The notes beneath the pieces were generated by a model. It had not been told where the DNA came from, did no database searches, and saw only the letters and a list, made by a program, of their open reading frames with translations. The position numbers and the translations under genes are program-made. Shown piece by piece: positions 53,398-63,704 of a stretch of 64,000 nt of DNA. Source of the stretch: Aquipseudomonas guryensis (GTDB taxonomy: Bacteria; Pseudomonadota; Gammaproteobacteria; Pseudomonadales; Pseudomonadaceae); assembly GCF_014164785.1 (NCBI RefSeq), contig NZ_JACJFN010000001.1:124001-188000 (forward strand), given 5' to 3'. Position 1 is the stretch's first letter, and every line of letters begins with the position of its first letter.

Positions 53398-54169
53398 CGT
53401 CTTTTCTCCGCTTGTGAGGCTCGCCACGCACTGCTTTCTGGGTTTCCGTGAGGATGCCACGGAGAATATTCATTTCCAGCTTGCTGATGCCACTACGCCC
53501 ATACAGGCGGCGCAGGCGCGGCATCAGGTGGCGCGGATTGCTCGGATCGAGGAAGCCGATTTCAACCAGCACGTTCTCCAGATGGACATAGAACGACTCC
53601 AGCTCATCGGTGGTGACCGACTGCGTATTGAGCATCGCCGTGGTTTCCAGCTTGCTCATCTTGGTCGGCTGCCCCTGAGCCGCCAGCCAGGCCATGCGCA
53701 CCTCGTAAACCAGCACCTGCACTGCGGTAGCCAGGTTCAGCGAACTGAACGCCGGATCGGACGGAATATGCACATGGAACTGGCAGCGCTGCAGCTCTTC
53801 GTTGGTCAGCCCGGCGTACTCGCGACCGAACACCAGAGCAACCTCGCCACCCTGCTCCGCGTGCTGCAGACAGGTCGTCGCGCACTCGCGCGGATCGAGC
53901 AGCGGCCAGGGAATGCGCCGGTCGCGGGCACTGGTACCGAGCACCACACTGCAGCCGACCAAGGCTTCTTCCAGCGTGGCGACCACCTGCACCGCATCGA
54001 GGATGTCGGTTGCGCCGGAGGCCCGCGCCACCGCCTCGCTGCTGGGGAATTCCACCGGATCAACCAGCACCAGGCGCGACAGGCCCATGTTTTTCATGGC
54101 CCGCGCGGCACCACCGATATTGCCGGGATGACTGGTATTGACCAGAACTACACGAATATTCTGCAGCAA
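53390..54169 (-). CDS. trmJ: tRNA (cytidine/uridine-2'-O-)-methyltransferase TrmJ
   Basis: SPOUT methyltransferase methylating the ribose of nucleotide 32 in several tRNAs. The product has the family N-terminus [51 protein letters not shown] and [20 protein letters not shown]. Start is likely TTG at 54169, giving (M)[10 protein letters not shown], with GGAG seven bases upstream; the open frame upstream contains no homology. The end overlaps cysE by eight bases. Confidence 0.92.
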   Translation of the reverse strand: MLQNIRVVLVNTSHPGNIGGAARAMKNMGLSRLVLVDPVEFPSSEAVARASGATDILDAVQVVATLEEALVGCSVVLGTSARDRRIPWPLLDPRECATTCLQHAEQGGEVALVFGREYAGLTNEELQRCQFHVHIPSDPAFSSLNLATAVQVLVYEVRMAWLAAQGQPTKMSKLETTAMLNTQSVTTDELESFYVHLENVLVEIGFLDPSNPRHLMPRLRRLYGRSGISKLEMNILRGILTETQKAVRGEPHKRRKDDV

Positions 54170-54271
54170 GACCAGCTCCAGCCAGGGCACGAAAGGGGCA
54201 TCGATCTTACAGGACTCAAGCGGACTTACGCCACGCACGACAAAGGCTAGGCTACATCCAAGCAGCTTTTC

Positions 54272-54280
54272 TGCTAGTAT
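54272..54280 (+). promoter_or_regulatory. possible extended -10 for suhB
   Basis: TGCTAGTAT, an extended -10 pattern, 37 bases upstream of the suhB ATG. No clear -35 was found at the expected distance. Confidence 0.35.
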
Positions 54281-54316
54281 GGCCGGCTTTCTTTAACGAC
54301 CCAGGTGAATCTCCCC

Positions 54317-55132
54317 ATGCAGCCCATGCTGAATATCGCGCTGCGCGCAGCCCGCAGCGCCGGTGAACTGATCTTCCGCTCCATCGAGCGCCTGGACGTC
54401 ATCTCGGTCAGCGAGAAAGATGCCCACGACTACGTGTCCGAAGTCGACCGCGCCGCCGAGCAGACCATTATCCAGGCCCTGCAGAAGGCTTACCCGACGC
54501 ACGGCTTCATGGGCGAGGAAAGCGGCATCATTCAGGGCACTGGCGATGGCGCCGACTACCAGTGGATCATCGACCCGCTGGATGGCACCACCAACTTCCT
54601 GCGCGGAGTGCCGCACTTCGCCGTCAGCATCGCCTGCAAATACCGTGGCCGCCTTGAGCACGCCGTAGTACTCGACCCGGTTCGCCAGGAAGAATTCACC
54701 GCCAGCCGCGGCCGTGGCGCCGCCATCAATGGCCGTCGCCTGCGCGTCAGCACCCGCAAGAGCCTGGACGGCGCCCTGCTTGGCACCGGTTTCCCGTTCC
54801 GCGACAGCCAGCTGGAAAACCTCGACAACTACTTCGGCATGTTCCGCAGCCTGGTTGGCCAGACCGCCGGCATCCGCCGCGCCGGCGCCGCCAGCCTGGA
54901 CCTGGCCTACGTGGCCGCCGGCCGTTACGACGCCTTCTGGGAGTTCGGCCTGTCAGAGTGGGACATGGCCGCAGGCGCCCTGCTGATCCAGGAAGCGGGC
55001 GGCCTGGTCAGCGACTTCAGCGGCGGCCACGACTTCCTCGAAAAAGGCCAGATCGTTGCCGGCAACACCAAATGCTTCAAGGCCGTGCTGACTGCCATCC
55101 AGCCGCACCTGGCACCCTCGATGAAGCGCTGA
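54317..55132 (+). CDS. suhB: inositol-1-monophosphatase SuhB
   Basis: Mg-dependent phosphatase that in enterics also joins the transcription antitermination complex on rRNA operons. The 271 residues contain the metal-binding motif WIIDPLDGTTNF, GFMGEESG and WDMAAGALLIQEAGG. ATG at 54317 with AGGTGA upstream; a GTG 12 bases earlier is the alternative. Divergent from trmJ, convergent with the slyB-like gene and followed by a shared terminator. Confidence 0.95.
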   Translation: MQPMLNIALRAARSAGELIFRSIERLDVISVSEKDAHDYVSEVDRAAEQTIIQALQKAYPTHGFMGEESGIIQGTGDGADYQWIIDPLDGTTNFLRGVPHFAVSIACKYRGRLEHAVVLDPVRQEEFTASRGRGAAINGRRLRVSTRKSLDGALLGTGFPFRDSQLENLDNYFGMFRSLVGQTAGIRRAGAASLDLAYVAAGRYDAFWEFGLSEWDMAAGALLIQEAGGLVSDFSGGHDFLEKGQIVAGNTKCFKAVLTAIQPHLAPSMKR

Positions 55133-55151
55133 AACACGCTATCGAGCTATT

Positions 55152-55182
55152 AAAAAAAACCGCCCCGAAGGGCGGTTTTTTT
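55152..55182. terminator. bidirectional terminator between suhB and the glycine-zipper gene
   Basis: ACCGCCC and GGGCGGT stem with CGAA loop, flanked by A run on one side and T run on the other, so it can end transcription from both convergent genes. Confidence 0.88.
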
Positions 55183-55195
55183 ATGCCTTACAGCA

Positions 55196-55744
55196 TTACT
55201 GGATCACCTGTGCCGGCTCGGCCAGCACCAGCTGCCCCTGCTCATTGAGTGGAATGCGGCTACCCGGATCACGATCCATGCGCACCTGGCCAACCTTGCC
55301 ATCAACCTGATACTTCACGTCATAACCGACCAGCTTTTCACTGGTATCGGTCACCGTATTGCAGCGGGTCTCGGTGGTGGTGTAAGTGGCGCCTTCCTGC
55401 ATGTTTTCCTGCACCTTGTTGCCGGCATAACCACCGCCGACAGCGCCGGCAACGGTTGCGAGCTTCTTGCCGTTACCGCCGCCCACCTGGTTACCCAGCA
55501 AACCACCCACCACCGCACCGATAGCCGTACCGGCGATCTGATGCTGATCCTTGACCGGCTTCTGCCGGGTCACGGTGACGTCCTTGCACACTTCGCGCGG
55601 GGTCTTGATGGTTTCATTCACCGGCTGCACGGCCAACACCTCGGCATATTGAGGACCGCTGACCAGACTGTAGGTCGCCACGGCACCACCGGCAGTGACA
55701 CCCACCGCCCCCAACACTGCGCCCACGATCATCGACTTGTTCAT
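55196..55744 (-). CDS. glycine-zipper 2TM domain membrane protein (SlyB-like)
   Basis: A 182-residue envelope protein with an N-terminal hydrophobic helix (MIVGAVLGAVGVTAGGAVATYSLV) and a glycine-zipper 2TM domain (AIGAVVGGLLGNQVGGGNGKKLATVAGAVGGGYAGNKVQ, given here as pieces of one domain at about 75-113). The rest is beta-rich. No lipobox was seen, unlike classic SlyB. GGGAGGG precedes the ATG. It lies between suhB and secF on the minus strand. Confidence 0.82.
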   Translation of the reverse strand: MNKSMIVGAVLGAVGVTAGGAVATYSLVSGPQYAEVLAVQPVNETIKTPREVCKDVTVTRQKPVKDQHQIAGTAIGAVVGGLLGNQVGGGNGKKLATVAGAVGGGYAGNKVQENMQEGATYTTTETRCNTVTDTSEKLVGYDVKYQVDGKVGQVRMDRDPGSRIPLNEQGQLVLAEPAQVIQ

Positions 55745-55879
55745 TTGGCCCTCCCAGGACTCATCCGACTCGACGCGCATTGCGCCATTGTTCCTAGCCT
55801 TGGAGACGACATCGCCTGCCAAGTTCCTCCCCGCAATCGGCATAACCGACAACTGGGAGCCTCGTCACACCCCATAAAC

Positions 55880-55907
55880 ACAAAGCCCGGCTTGAGCCGG
55901 GCTTTGT
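55880..55907 (-). terminator. intrinsic terminator after secF
   Basis: CAAAGCCCGGC and GCCGGGCTTTG with TTGA loop, 14 bases past the secF stop; the minus strand continues TGTTTATGG, a short T tract. Confidence 0.8.
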
Positions 55908-55921
55908 CGGTACAGACAAAC

Positions 55922-56830
55922 TCAGGGACGCTCGTCCACTTCCTCCGCCTCAACCGGCGGAATCAGATCCTCAGTGGTCAGATTCAGCCAGATCAGCACC
56001 ACGTTGGCGATGTAGATCGACGAGTAGGTACCCGCCAACACGCCAACGAATAGAGCGATGGAGAAACCGAACAGGTTGTCACCTCCGAAAACCAGCAGCG
56101 CCACGATCGCCAGCAAGGTGGAAATCGAGGTCGCCATGGTACGCAGCAGGGTCTGCGTAGTGGAGATGTTGATGTTGTCGATCAAACTGGTCTTGCGCAG
56201 CACGCGGAAGTTCTCACGCACCCGGTCAAACACCACAATGGTGTCGTTCAGCGAGTAGCCGATGATCGCCAGCACCGCAGCCAGCACGGTCAGGTCGAAG
56301 GTGATCTGGAAGAACGACAGGATACCCAGCGTTACCACCACGTCATGCACCAGCGAGACGATGGCGCCCACGGCGAATTTCCACTGAAAACGGAACGCCA
56401 GGTACAGCATGATGCCGCCCAGCGCCAGCAGCATGCCCAGGCCGCCCTGATCACGCAGCTCCTCGCCCACCTGCGGGCCGACGAACTCGACTTTCTTCAC
56501 CTGCACCGGGTTGCCGGCATCGGCAGCACTCAGCGCTGTCACCACCTTGCTACCCAGCTGCGGGTCATCACCTTGCATGCGCACCACCACATCGGTGGTG
56601 GCACCGAAGCTCTGCACCACGGCATCGGCAAAACCAGCCGCCGCCAGCTGCTCGCGCACCTGATTGAGATCAGCCGGCTTCTCATAGCTCAGCTCGATCT
56701 GCGCACCACCGGTGAAGTCGAGACCGAAGTTCAACCCCTTGAAGAACCAGCTACCCAGCGCAATCAAGGTCAGGAGCACGGTGACGGCGAACGCAACGTT
56801 GCGCACGCCCATGAAATTGATAGTTTTCAT
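55922..56830 (-). CDS. secF: protein translocase subunit SecF
   Basis: Inner-membrane partner of SecD that assists Sec-dependent export using the proton motive force. The 302-residue protein has six helices, the first periplasmic domain after LNFGLDFTGGAQIEL, and the signature VVVTLGILSFFQ, DTIVVFDRVREN. ATG at 56830, nine bases after secD, followed by a terminator. Confidence 0.97.
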   Translation of the reverse strand: MKTINFMGVRNVAFAVTVLLTLIALGSWFFKGLNFGLDFTGGAQIELSYEKPADLNQVREQLAAAGFADAVVQSFGATTDVVVRMQGDDPQLGSKVVTALSAADAGNPVQVKKVEFVGPQVGEELRDQGGLGMLLALGGIMLYLAFRFQWKFAVGAIVSLVHDVVVTLGILSFFQITFDLTVLAAVLAIIGYSLNDTIVVFDRVRENFRVLRKTSLIDNINISTTQTLLRTMATSISTLLAIVALLVFGGDNLFGFSIALFVGVLAGTYSSIYIANVVLIWLNLTTEDLIPPVEAEEVDERP

Positions 56831-56839
56831 CTCAGCCCC

Positions 56840-58708
56840 TTAGATCCACAGCTTCTTGTAGTCACGACCACCGAAGATCAGGTTGACCATCGCACGCGTC
56901 ACCATGATCGCGGTGAACATCGAGGTGACGATACCCAGCGACATGGTCACAGCGAAGCCCTTGACCGGCCCAGTACCCATGGCAAAGAGAATGCCGCCGA
57001 CCAGCAGAGTGGTCAGGTTGGAGTCGAGAATCGCCGTATAGGCGCGATCGAAGCCCTCATGAATGGCACGCTGCACCGACATGCCATTGGCGATTTCCTC
57101 GCGGATACGCGAGAAGATCAGCACGTTGGCGTCCACCGCCATACCCATGGTCAGGACGATACCGGCAATGCCAGGCAGGGTCAGGGTGGCACTGAGCAGC
57201 GACATCAGCGCCAGCAGCAGAACCATGTTGAAACCCAGGGCCACCGTCGCCAGGATGCCGAAGAAACGGTAGATGGCGAGGATGAACAGCGACACGAAGA
57301 GCATGCCCCACAGGGACGCATCGATACCCTTGGCAATGTTGTCGGCACCCAGGCTCGGGCCAATGGTGCGCTCTTCGGCGAAGTACATCGGCGCGGCCAG
57401 GCCACCGGCACGCAGCAGCAGGGCCAGTTCCGACGACTCGCCCTGACCATCCAGGCCGGTGATACGGAACTGGCTACCCAGCGGCGACTGAATGGTCGCC
57501 AGGCTGATGATCTTGCGCTCTTCCTTGAAGGTCTGGATCGCCTGCTCTTTCTCGACACCGTCAACCATCTGCTTGGCGTAGCGAGTCATCGGCTTCTGCT
57601 CGATGAAGATCACCGCCATGCTGCGCCCGACATTGTTGCGGGTGGCGCGATTCATCAGCTCGCCGCCATGGTTGTCCAGGCGGATATTGACCTGCGGGCT
57701 GCCATTCTCATCGAAGCTGGCCTGGGCGTCGGTCACCTGGTCACCGGTGATGATCAAGCCACGCTCCAGCGCTACGGCTGGACGACCTTCCTCACGGAAC
57801 TCGAAGAACTCACTGGAAGCGCGCGGCGCATCCACCTCGGCCTGCAAGCGGAACTCCAGGTTGGCGGTCTTGCCAAGGATGCGCTTGGCTTCGGCAGTGT
57901 CCTGCACGCCCGGCAGCTCGACCACGATGCGGTTGGCGCCCTGACGCTGCACCAGCGGCTCAGCCACACCAAGCTCATTGACCCGGTTACGTACGGTGGT
58001 CAAGTTCTGCTTGATCGAATACTCGCGAATCTCTGCAAGCTTGGCCTGACTCAGCACCAGACTCAGCACCTGCAAGCCATTGCGCTCACTGGTGACCTGT
58101 TCGAAATCGATGAAATCCTTGCGAATCAGATCCTGGGCCTTTTCCAGCTGCTCGGCATCGGTGAAGCCAAGCTGGATCGCCCCCTCCTGCTGCGGCAGGC
58201 TGCGATAGCGCAGACGCTCCTTGCGCAGCAGGCTCTTCACTTCGCCTTCATATACTTTAAGACGCGCACCAACAGCCTTGTCCATGTCCACTTCCAGCAG
58301 GAAATGCACACCGCCGGACAGGTCCAGACCCAGCTTCATCGGGCCGGCACCAATGCTGCGCAGCCAATGCGGCGTGGTCGGTGCCAGGTTCAGCGCTACC
58401 ACGTACTCATCACCGAGCAGACGATGCACCAGTTCCTTGCCCGGCAGCTGATCCGCCTTGTTGACCAGGCGCACCAGCCCCGCATTACCCTTGTCGTTCA
58501 GGGTGGCAGCCTTGACCTCGATACCCGCCTCGCTCAGCGCCTTGCTGATGCGATCCAGATCGGCCTGACCGACCTGCAAGGCCGTACTGGCACCACTGAC
58601 CTGAATGGCCGGATCATCCGGATAAAGGTTGGGTGCGGAGTAAATGAAGCCGACCACCAGCACAGCCAGGATCAGCAGGTACTTCCACAAGGGGTATTTA
58701 TTGAGCAT
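56840..58708 (-). CDS. secD: protein translocase subunit SecD
   Basis: Large SecDF subunit with six helices and a large periplasmic domain. The 622-residue protein has the SecD features LGLDLSGGVHFLLEVD, LQAEVDAPR, LVQRQGANRIVVELPGVQD and the C-terminal AVDANVLIFSRIREE. ATG at 58708. Between yajC and secF. A nine-base-stem hairpin (58727-58749) lies in the yajC-secD gap, without a T run. Confidence 0.97.
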   Translation of the reverse strand: MLNKYPLWKYLLILAVLVVGFIYSAPNLYPDDPAIQVSGASTALQVGQADLDRISKALSEAGIEVKAATLNDKGNAGLVRLVNKADQLPGKELVHRLLGDEYVVALNLAPTTPHWLRSIGAGPMKLGLDLSGGVHFLLEVDMDKAVGARLKVYEGEVKSLLRKERLRYRSLPQQEGAIQLGFTDAEQLEKAQDLIRKDFIDFEQVTSERNGLQVLSLVLSQAKLAEIREYSIKQNLTTVRNRVNELGVAEPLVQRQGANRIVVELPGVQDTAEAKRILGKTANLEFRLQAEVDAPRASSEFFEFREEGRPAVALERGLIITGDQVTDAQASFDENGSPQVNIRLDNHGGELMNRATRNNVGRSMAVIFIEQKPMTRYAKQMVDGVEKEQAIQTFKEERKIISLATIQSPLGSQFRITGLDGQGESSELALLLRAGGLAAPMYFAEERTIGPSLGADNIAKGIDASLWGMLFVSLFILAIYRFFGILATVALGFNMVLLLALMSLLSATLTLPGIAGIVLTMGMAVDANVLIFSRIREEIANGMSVQRAIHEGFDRAYTAILDSNLTTLLVGGILFAMGTGPVKGFAVTMSLGIVTSMFTAIMVTRAMVNLIFGGRDYKKLWI

Positions 58709-58770
58709 GACGCCGCCCGTTATGACACGGGGCGCTTGATGCGCCCCGTCGTTGGTGAAGAATGGATCGT

Positions 58771-59112
58771 TTAGATGGCTTTCAGGGTGCCCTTCGGCAG
58801 GGTCGCCGCAATGGCCTGCTTCTGGAACTTCAGCTCGACATTGTCGGAAACTTCAACCACCACGAAATCATCGGAAACCTTGGTGACCTTGCCAGCCAGG
58901 CCACCGGAAGTGACCACTTCGTCGCCCTTCTGCAGGCCGCCGAGCAGGTTCTTATGCTCTTTGGCGCGTTTGGCCTGCGGACGCCAGATCATCAGATAGA
59001 AGATGACCAGAAAGCCGACCAGGAACACCCACTCGAAACCGCTACCAGCGGGACCAGCGGCAGCGGCCGGTGCAGCGGCATCAGCGTAAGCAGCGGGGAT
59101 CAGAAAGCTCAT
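58771..59112 (-). CDS. yajC: preprotein translocase accessory protein YajC
   Basis: Small membrane protein associated with SecDF. The 113 residues comprise a membrane helix (FEWVFLVGFLVIFYLMIW) and the cytoplasmic domain LGGLQKGDEVVTSGGLAGKV. ATG at 59112. Order tgt-yajC-secD-secF is conserved. About 170 bases separate it from tgt. Confidence 0.96.
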   Translation of the reverse strand: MSFLIPAAYADAAAPAAAAGPAGSGFEWVFLVGFLVIFYLMIWRPQAKRAKEHKNLLGGLQKGDEVVTSGGLAGKVTKVSDDFVVVEVSDNVELKFQKQAIAATLPKGTLKAI

Positions 59113-59280
59113 GGAAAACTCCTATAACGAGGTCTTGAAACTGTTGTTTTTGCGGCCGCACAGGCAAGCCAGATTGGGGCAAGGCGCCGCAAACGAAAAA
59201 ACGCAGGCAGCTACCTTAATGGGTGCATTCAGCTCGATTTCAACATCTGGCGGGCGCTTTCATGTCAAACAAAGCGGCGC

Positions 59281-61454
<2,174 letters not shown>

Positions 61455-61521
61455 GGTGAAAAATCGTCTTGCAGGGCCGCAAAGCTTACCGGAAACCACC
61501 CACACTGGCCACGCAAGCCGA

Positions 61522-61550
61522 TTGACCGCCCCCGAACGCCTCCCTATACT
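61522..61550 (+). promoter_or_regulatory. promoter of the tRNA-Leu gene
   Basis: TTGACC, 17 bases, TATACT, followed by GCGCGCCC. Near-consensus sigma70 elements with a GC-rich discriminator, typical of stable-RNA promoters under stringent control. The tRNA begins 14 bases after the -10. Confidence 0.82.
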
Positions 61551-61563
61551 GCGCGCCCATCGT

Positions 61564-61647
61564 GCCCCGGTGGCGGAATGGTAGACGCGGCGGATTCAAA
61601 ATCCGTTTTCGCAAGAAGTGGGAGTTCGAGTCTCCCCCGGGGCACCA
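61564..61647 (+). tRNA. tRNA-Leu (anticodon CAA), with encoded CCA
   Basis: The 84 bases have acceptor arms GCCCCGG and CCGGGGC, the class II long variable arm, D-arm GGTGGCGGAATGGTAGACGC, and an anticodon loop TTCAAAA giving CAA at positions 34-36 (decodes UUG). T-arm GAGTTCGAGTCTC is present and the CCA end is encoded. Confidence 0.97.
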
Positions 61648-61747
61648 GTCACCCAGTTTCAGCACTCATTCGAGACGCCTGAAACCCTCCTGAAACACCC
61701 GCCGCAGAGCCCCGAAAAAGTGCACGAAAGTGACCGTTTCGCAGGGC

Positions 61748-61776
61748 TTGGCAAACCCAACCGAGTTAGCTAGAGT
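61748..61776 (+). promoter_or_regulatory. promoter of the cold-shock gene
   Basis: TTGGCA, 17 bases, TAGAGT; both elements match sigma70 consensus at four or five of six positions. The predicted leader RNA would be about 155 bases, long as in many cspA-type genes. No match to the E. coli cold box is obvious. Confidence 0.5.
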
Positions 61777-61937
61777 GTGCCCACTGTGTTTGCATGGGTC
61801 GCTATGAATCGTGACCTGGTGCAGTAGATCCTAGATCCGCTAAACCCGCTCGACTTCTCTTACTCTCTGCAACCAGTCCCAGCCCTCTTCGCCAAAGCAA
61901 GAGGCTGTCATCAACTCTAGTTTCAAGGAAATAAGAC

Positions 61938-62150
61938 ATGTCGAATCGTCAAACCGGCACCGTTAAGTGGTTCAACGACGAGAAGGGCTTTGGCTTCATC
62001 ACCCCAGAGAGCGGTCCGGATCTGTTCGTACACTTCCGCGCTATCGAAGGTAATGGCTTCAAGAGCCTGAAAGAAGGCCAGAAGGTTACTTTCGAAGCCG
62101 TTCAAGGCCAGAAAGGCATGCAGGCTGACAAGGTCCAGGTTCTGGGCTAA
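61938..62150 (+). CDS. cold-shock domain protein (CspA family)
   Basis: A 70-residue RNA-binding protein with the cold-shock fold: [15 protein letters not shown] (RNP1) and DLFVHF (RNP2). It melts RNA structure during cold or other stress. AAGGA precedes the ATG by eight bases, and an intrinsic terminator follows closely, so it is a single-gene unit. Pseudomonads have several paralogues, so no symbol is given. Confidence 0.95.
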   Translation: MSNRQTGTVKWFNDEKGFGFITPESGPDLFVHFRAIEGNGFKSLKEGQKVTFEAVQGQKGMQADKVQVLG

Positions 62151-62167
62151 GTTTCGCTGCTCCGAAG

Positions 62168-62199
62168 AGCCCCTGATGGCAACATCAGGGGCTTTTTTG
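62168..62199 (+). terminator. intrinsic terminator of the cold-shock gene
   Basis: AGCCCCTGATG and CATCAGGGGCT, 11-base stem, GCAA loop, followed by TTTTTT, 17 bases past the stop. Confidence 0.88.
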
Positions 62200-62254
62200 T
62201 GCCTGCGATTTGTTGCCCGTACAATCCGCGCAGTCTTTCTCTCCCGAGCCATCC

Positions 62255-62761
62255 ATGCCCAAGCACATGCTGCGCCCCCAAGGCGACTTCCCCACTGCCA
62301 GACTGCCCCGCCGCCTGGCCGCGATGTTTTACGATTTTCTGCTGTCCATCGCACTGATGATGGTCGTCACACTGCTCTACCAGCAGGGTCTGCTGCGCCT
62401 GATCTATGGCAACGAGCAACTGCTGGCCATATCGCAGGCTGGTGGCCTGGATCGCGACCCGATGCTCGCCACCGTTGTGCTGTTCAGCCTGTTCGCCTTC
62501 TTCGCCAAGTTCTGGACTCACAATGGCCAGACCCTCGGCATGCAGGTGTGGGGCCTGCGCATCCAGAATGCTGATGGTTCGGCAATCACCCTGTGGCAAG
62601 CCTTGCTGCGCTTCCTGGTCGCCATCATCTCCTGGCTGCTCGGCGGCCTGGGCTTCCTGTGGATGCTATGGGACAAGCAACAGCGCAGTTGGCACGACAT
62701 CTATTCGGAAAGCCGGGTGGTGCAGCTGCCGAAAAACATCCACAAGCAGGACAAGCACTGA
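62255..62761 (+). CDS. RDD family membrane protein
   Basis: A 168-residue inner-membrane protein with the RDD pattern: LPRRLAAMFYDFLLSIALMM for the first helix with R and D, and LGMQVWGLRIQNADG, then a third hydrophobic stretch (LLGGLGFLWMLW). Function of RDD proteins is mostly unknown. Start at ATG 62255 (MPKHMLRPQGDF); another possible ATG lies 12 bases later. Divergent in sense from the convergent GIDE-like gene. Confidence 0.82.
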   Translation: MPKHMLRPQGDFPTARLPRRLAAMFYDFLLSIALMMVVTLLYQQGLLRLIYGNEQLLAISQAGGLDRDPMLATVVLFSLFAFFAKFWTHNGQTLGMQVWGLRIQNADGSAITLWQALLRFLVAIISWLLGGLGFLWMLWDKQQRSWHDIYSESRVVQLPKNIHKQDKH

Positions 62762-62787
62762 GGCGCACCAGCCGCCTGCGCTGGACG

Positions 62788-63702
62788 CTAGCTCGCTAGC
62801 CCCGGCAGCAGCACATTGCTGACTAACCAGGTGGTCGCCAGGGCACCAATCAGGCACAGCGCAGCGCCACCGGCCGCCTGCCAGTAAAAGCCGCGCGCCA
62901 GCACATCCTCACCATGACTGGAAAGGATGAAAGGCTGCGACTCGGGCGGACGGCGTAATTGGTTGTAGGTGGGCAGATCACCCTGCTGGAGCTGCCGGCG
63001 CTGCGCTTCGGCCCGCGCCGACTCGCGCATGCGCGTCCACTCGCCGTCATCCAGCCGACCATCGTCGTTGCTGTCGAAGCGCTGCAGCAGGCCGGCGAAG
63101 TCGCCCTTCCACTCGCGCACCACCGCGCCCTGCGCCAGCGTCAGGTCGAATGCCTGGGCGCCACCGGCAGTGCGGAAATCACCGATGGCATACAGCGGCT
63201 CACCGGCATGCAGGCGCTCTTCGGTGTAGCGGTAGTCGGTGCCGCTGGACAGTAACCAGCCCAGCATCCCGCCAGACCCCTGCTGCATCCGCGGATGGCG
63301 CTGACTGCCACGCCAGACCTGCTTGGTGGCCGGGCGCACCTCGGCACCCAGCGGGTTGATCAGGCACTCGCCGGTGCCGTCGTCGAAGCGCAGCCAGCCT
63401 TCACTGCTGCCACTCTCGACCACGCGCCAGGAGCGATTCTTGCCGTTCTGGCTGTACTCCTCGATCTTGAAGCGCCACCACAGGCAAGGCGTGCCGGTCA
63501 GCGGCGCGACGATCTTTACATCCGACTGATCCTGCAGCACGCCATACAGCTCGACATAACCCTGCGCCGCCGAACGCACCTTCGAGGTCGGCGTATCGAG
63601 CAGGAAGCGCGCCTCAGCCAGACGTTTCAGGCACCACCAACCACCGCCAGCACAGGCGCCGACGCTGAAGGCCAGGCTGATGGCCAGTCCGCCGACATCC
63701 AT
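62788..63702 (-). CDS. GIDE-domain membrane protein with EF-hand motif
   Basis: A 304-residue protein with an N-terminal hydrophobic segment, a GIDE-like beta domain (residues 50-175, including LTGTPCLWWRFKIEEY and SEGWLRFDDGTGECLINPLGAE), an EF-hand loop at 210-221 (DSNDDGRLDDGE) and a C-terminal helix (GGAALCLIGALATTWLVSNVLL). GIDE relatives include mitochondrial E3 ligases, but no RING domain is present here. It follows lemA by two bases, so co-transcription is likely. Function unknown. Confidence 0.75.
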   Translation of the reverse strand: MDVGGLAISLAFSVGACAGGGWWCLKRLAEARFLLDTPTSKVRSAAQGYVELYGVLQDQSDVKIVAPLTGTPCLWWRFKIEEYSQNGKNRSWRVVESGSSEGWLRFDDGTGECLINPLGAEVRPATKQVWRGSQRHPRMQQGSGGMLGWLLSSGTDYRYTEERLHAGEPLYAIGDFRTAGGAQAFDLTLAQGAVVREWKGDFAGLLQRFDSNDDGRLDDGEWTRMRESARAEAQRRQLQQGDLPTYNQLRRPPESQPFILSSHGEDVLARGFYWQAAGGAALCLIGALATTWLVSNVLLPGLAS

Positions 63703-63704
63703 GC

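Noticed and set aside
56345-58774. 809-codon plus-strand frame opposite secD and secF
   Set aside because: Antisense shadow of highly conserved genes, biased composition, no ribosome-binding site or family motif.
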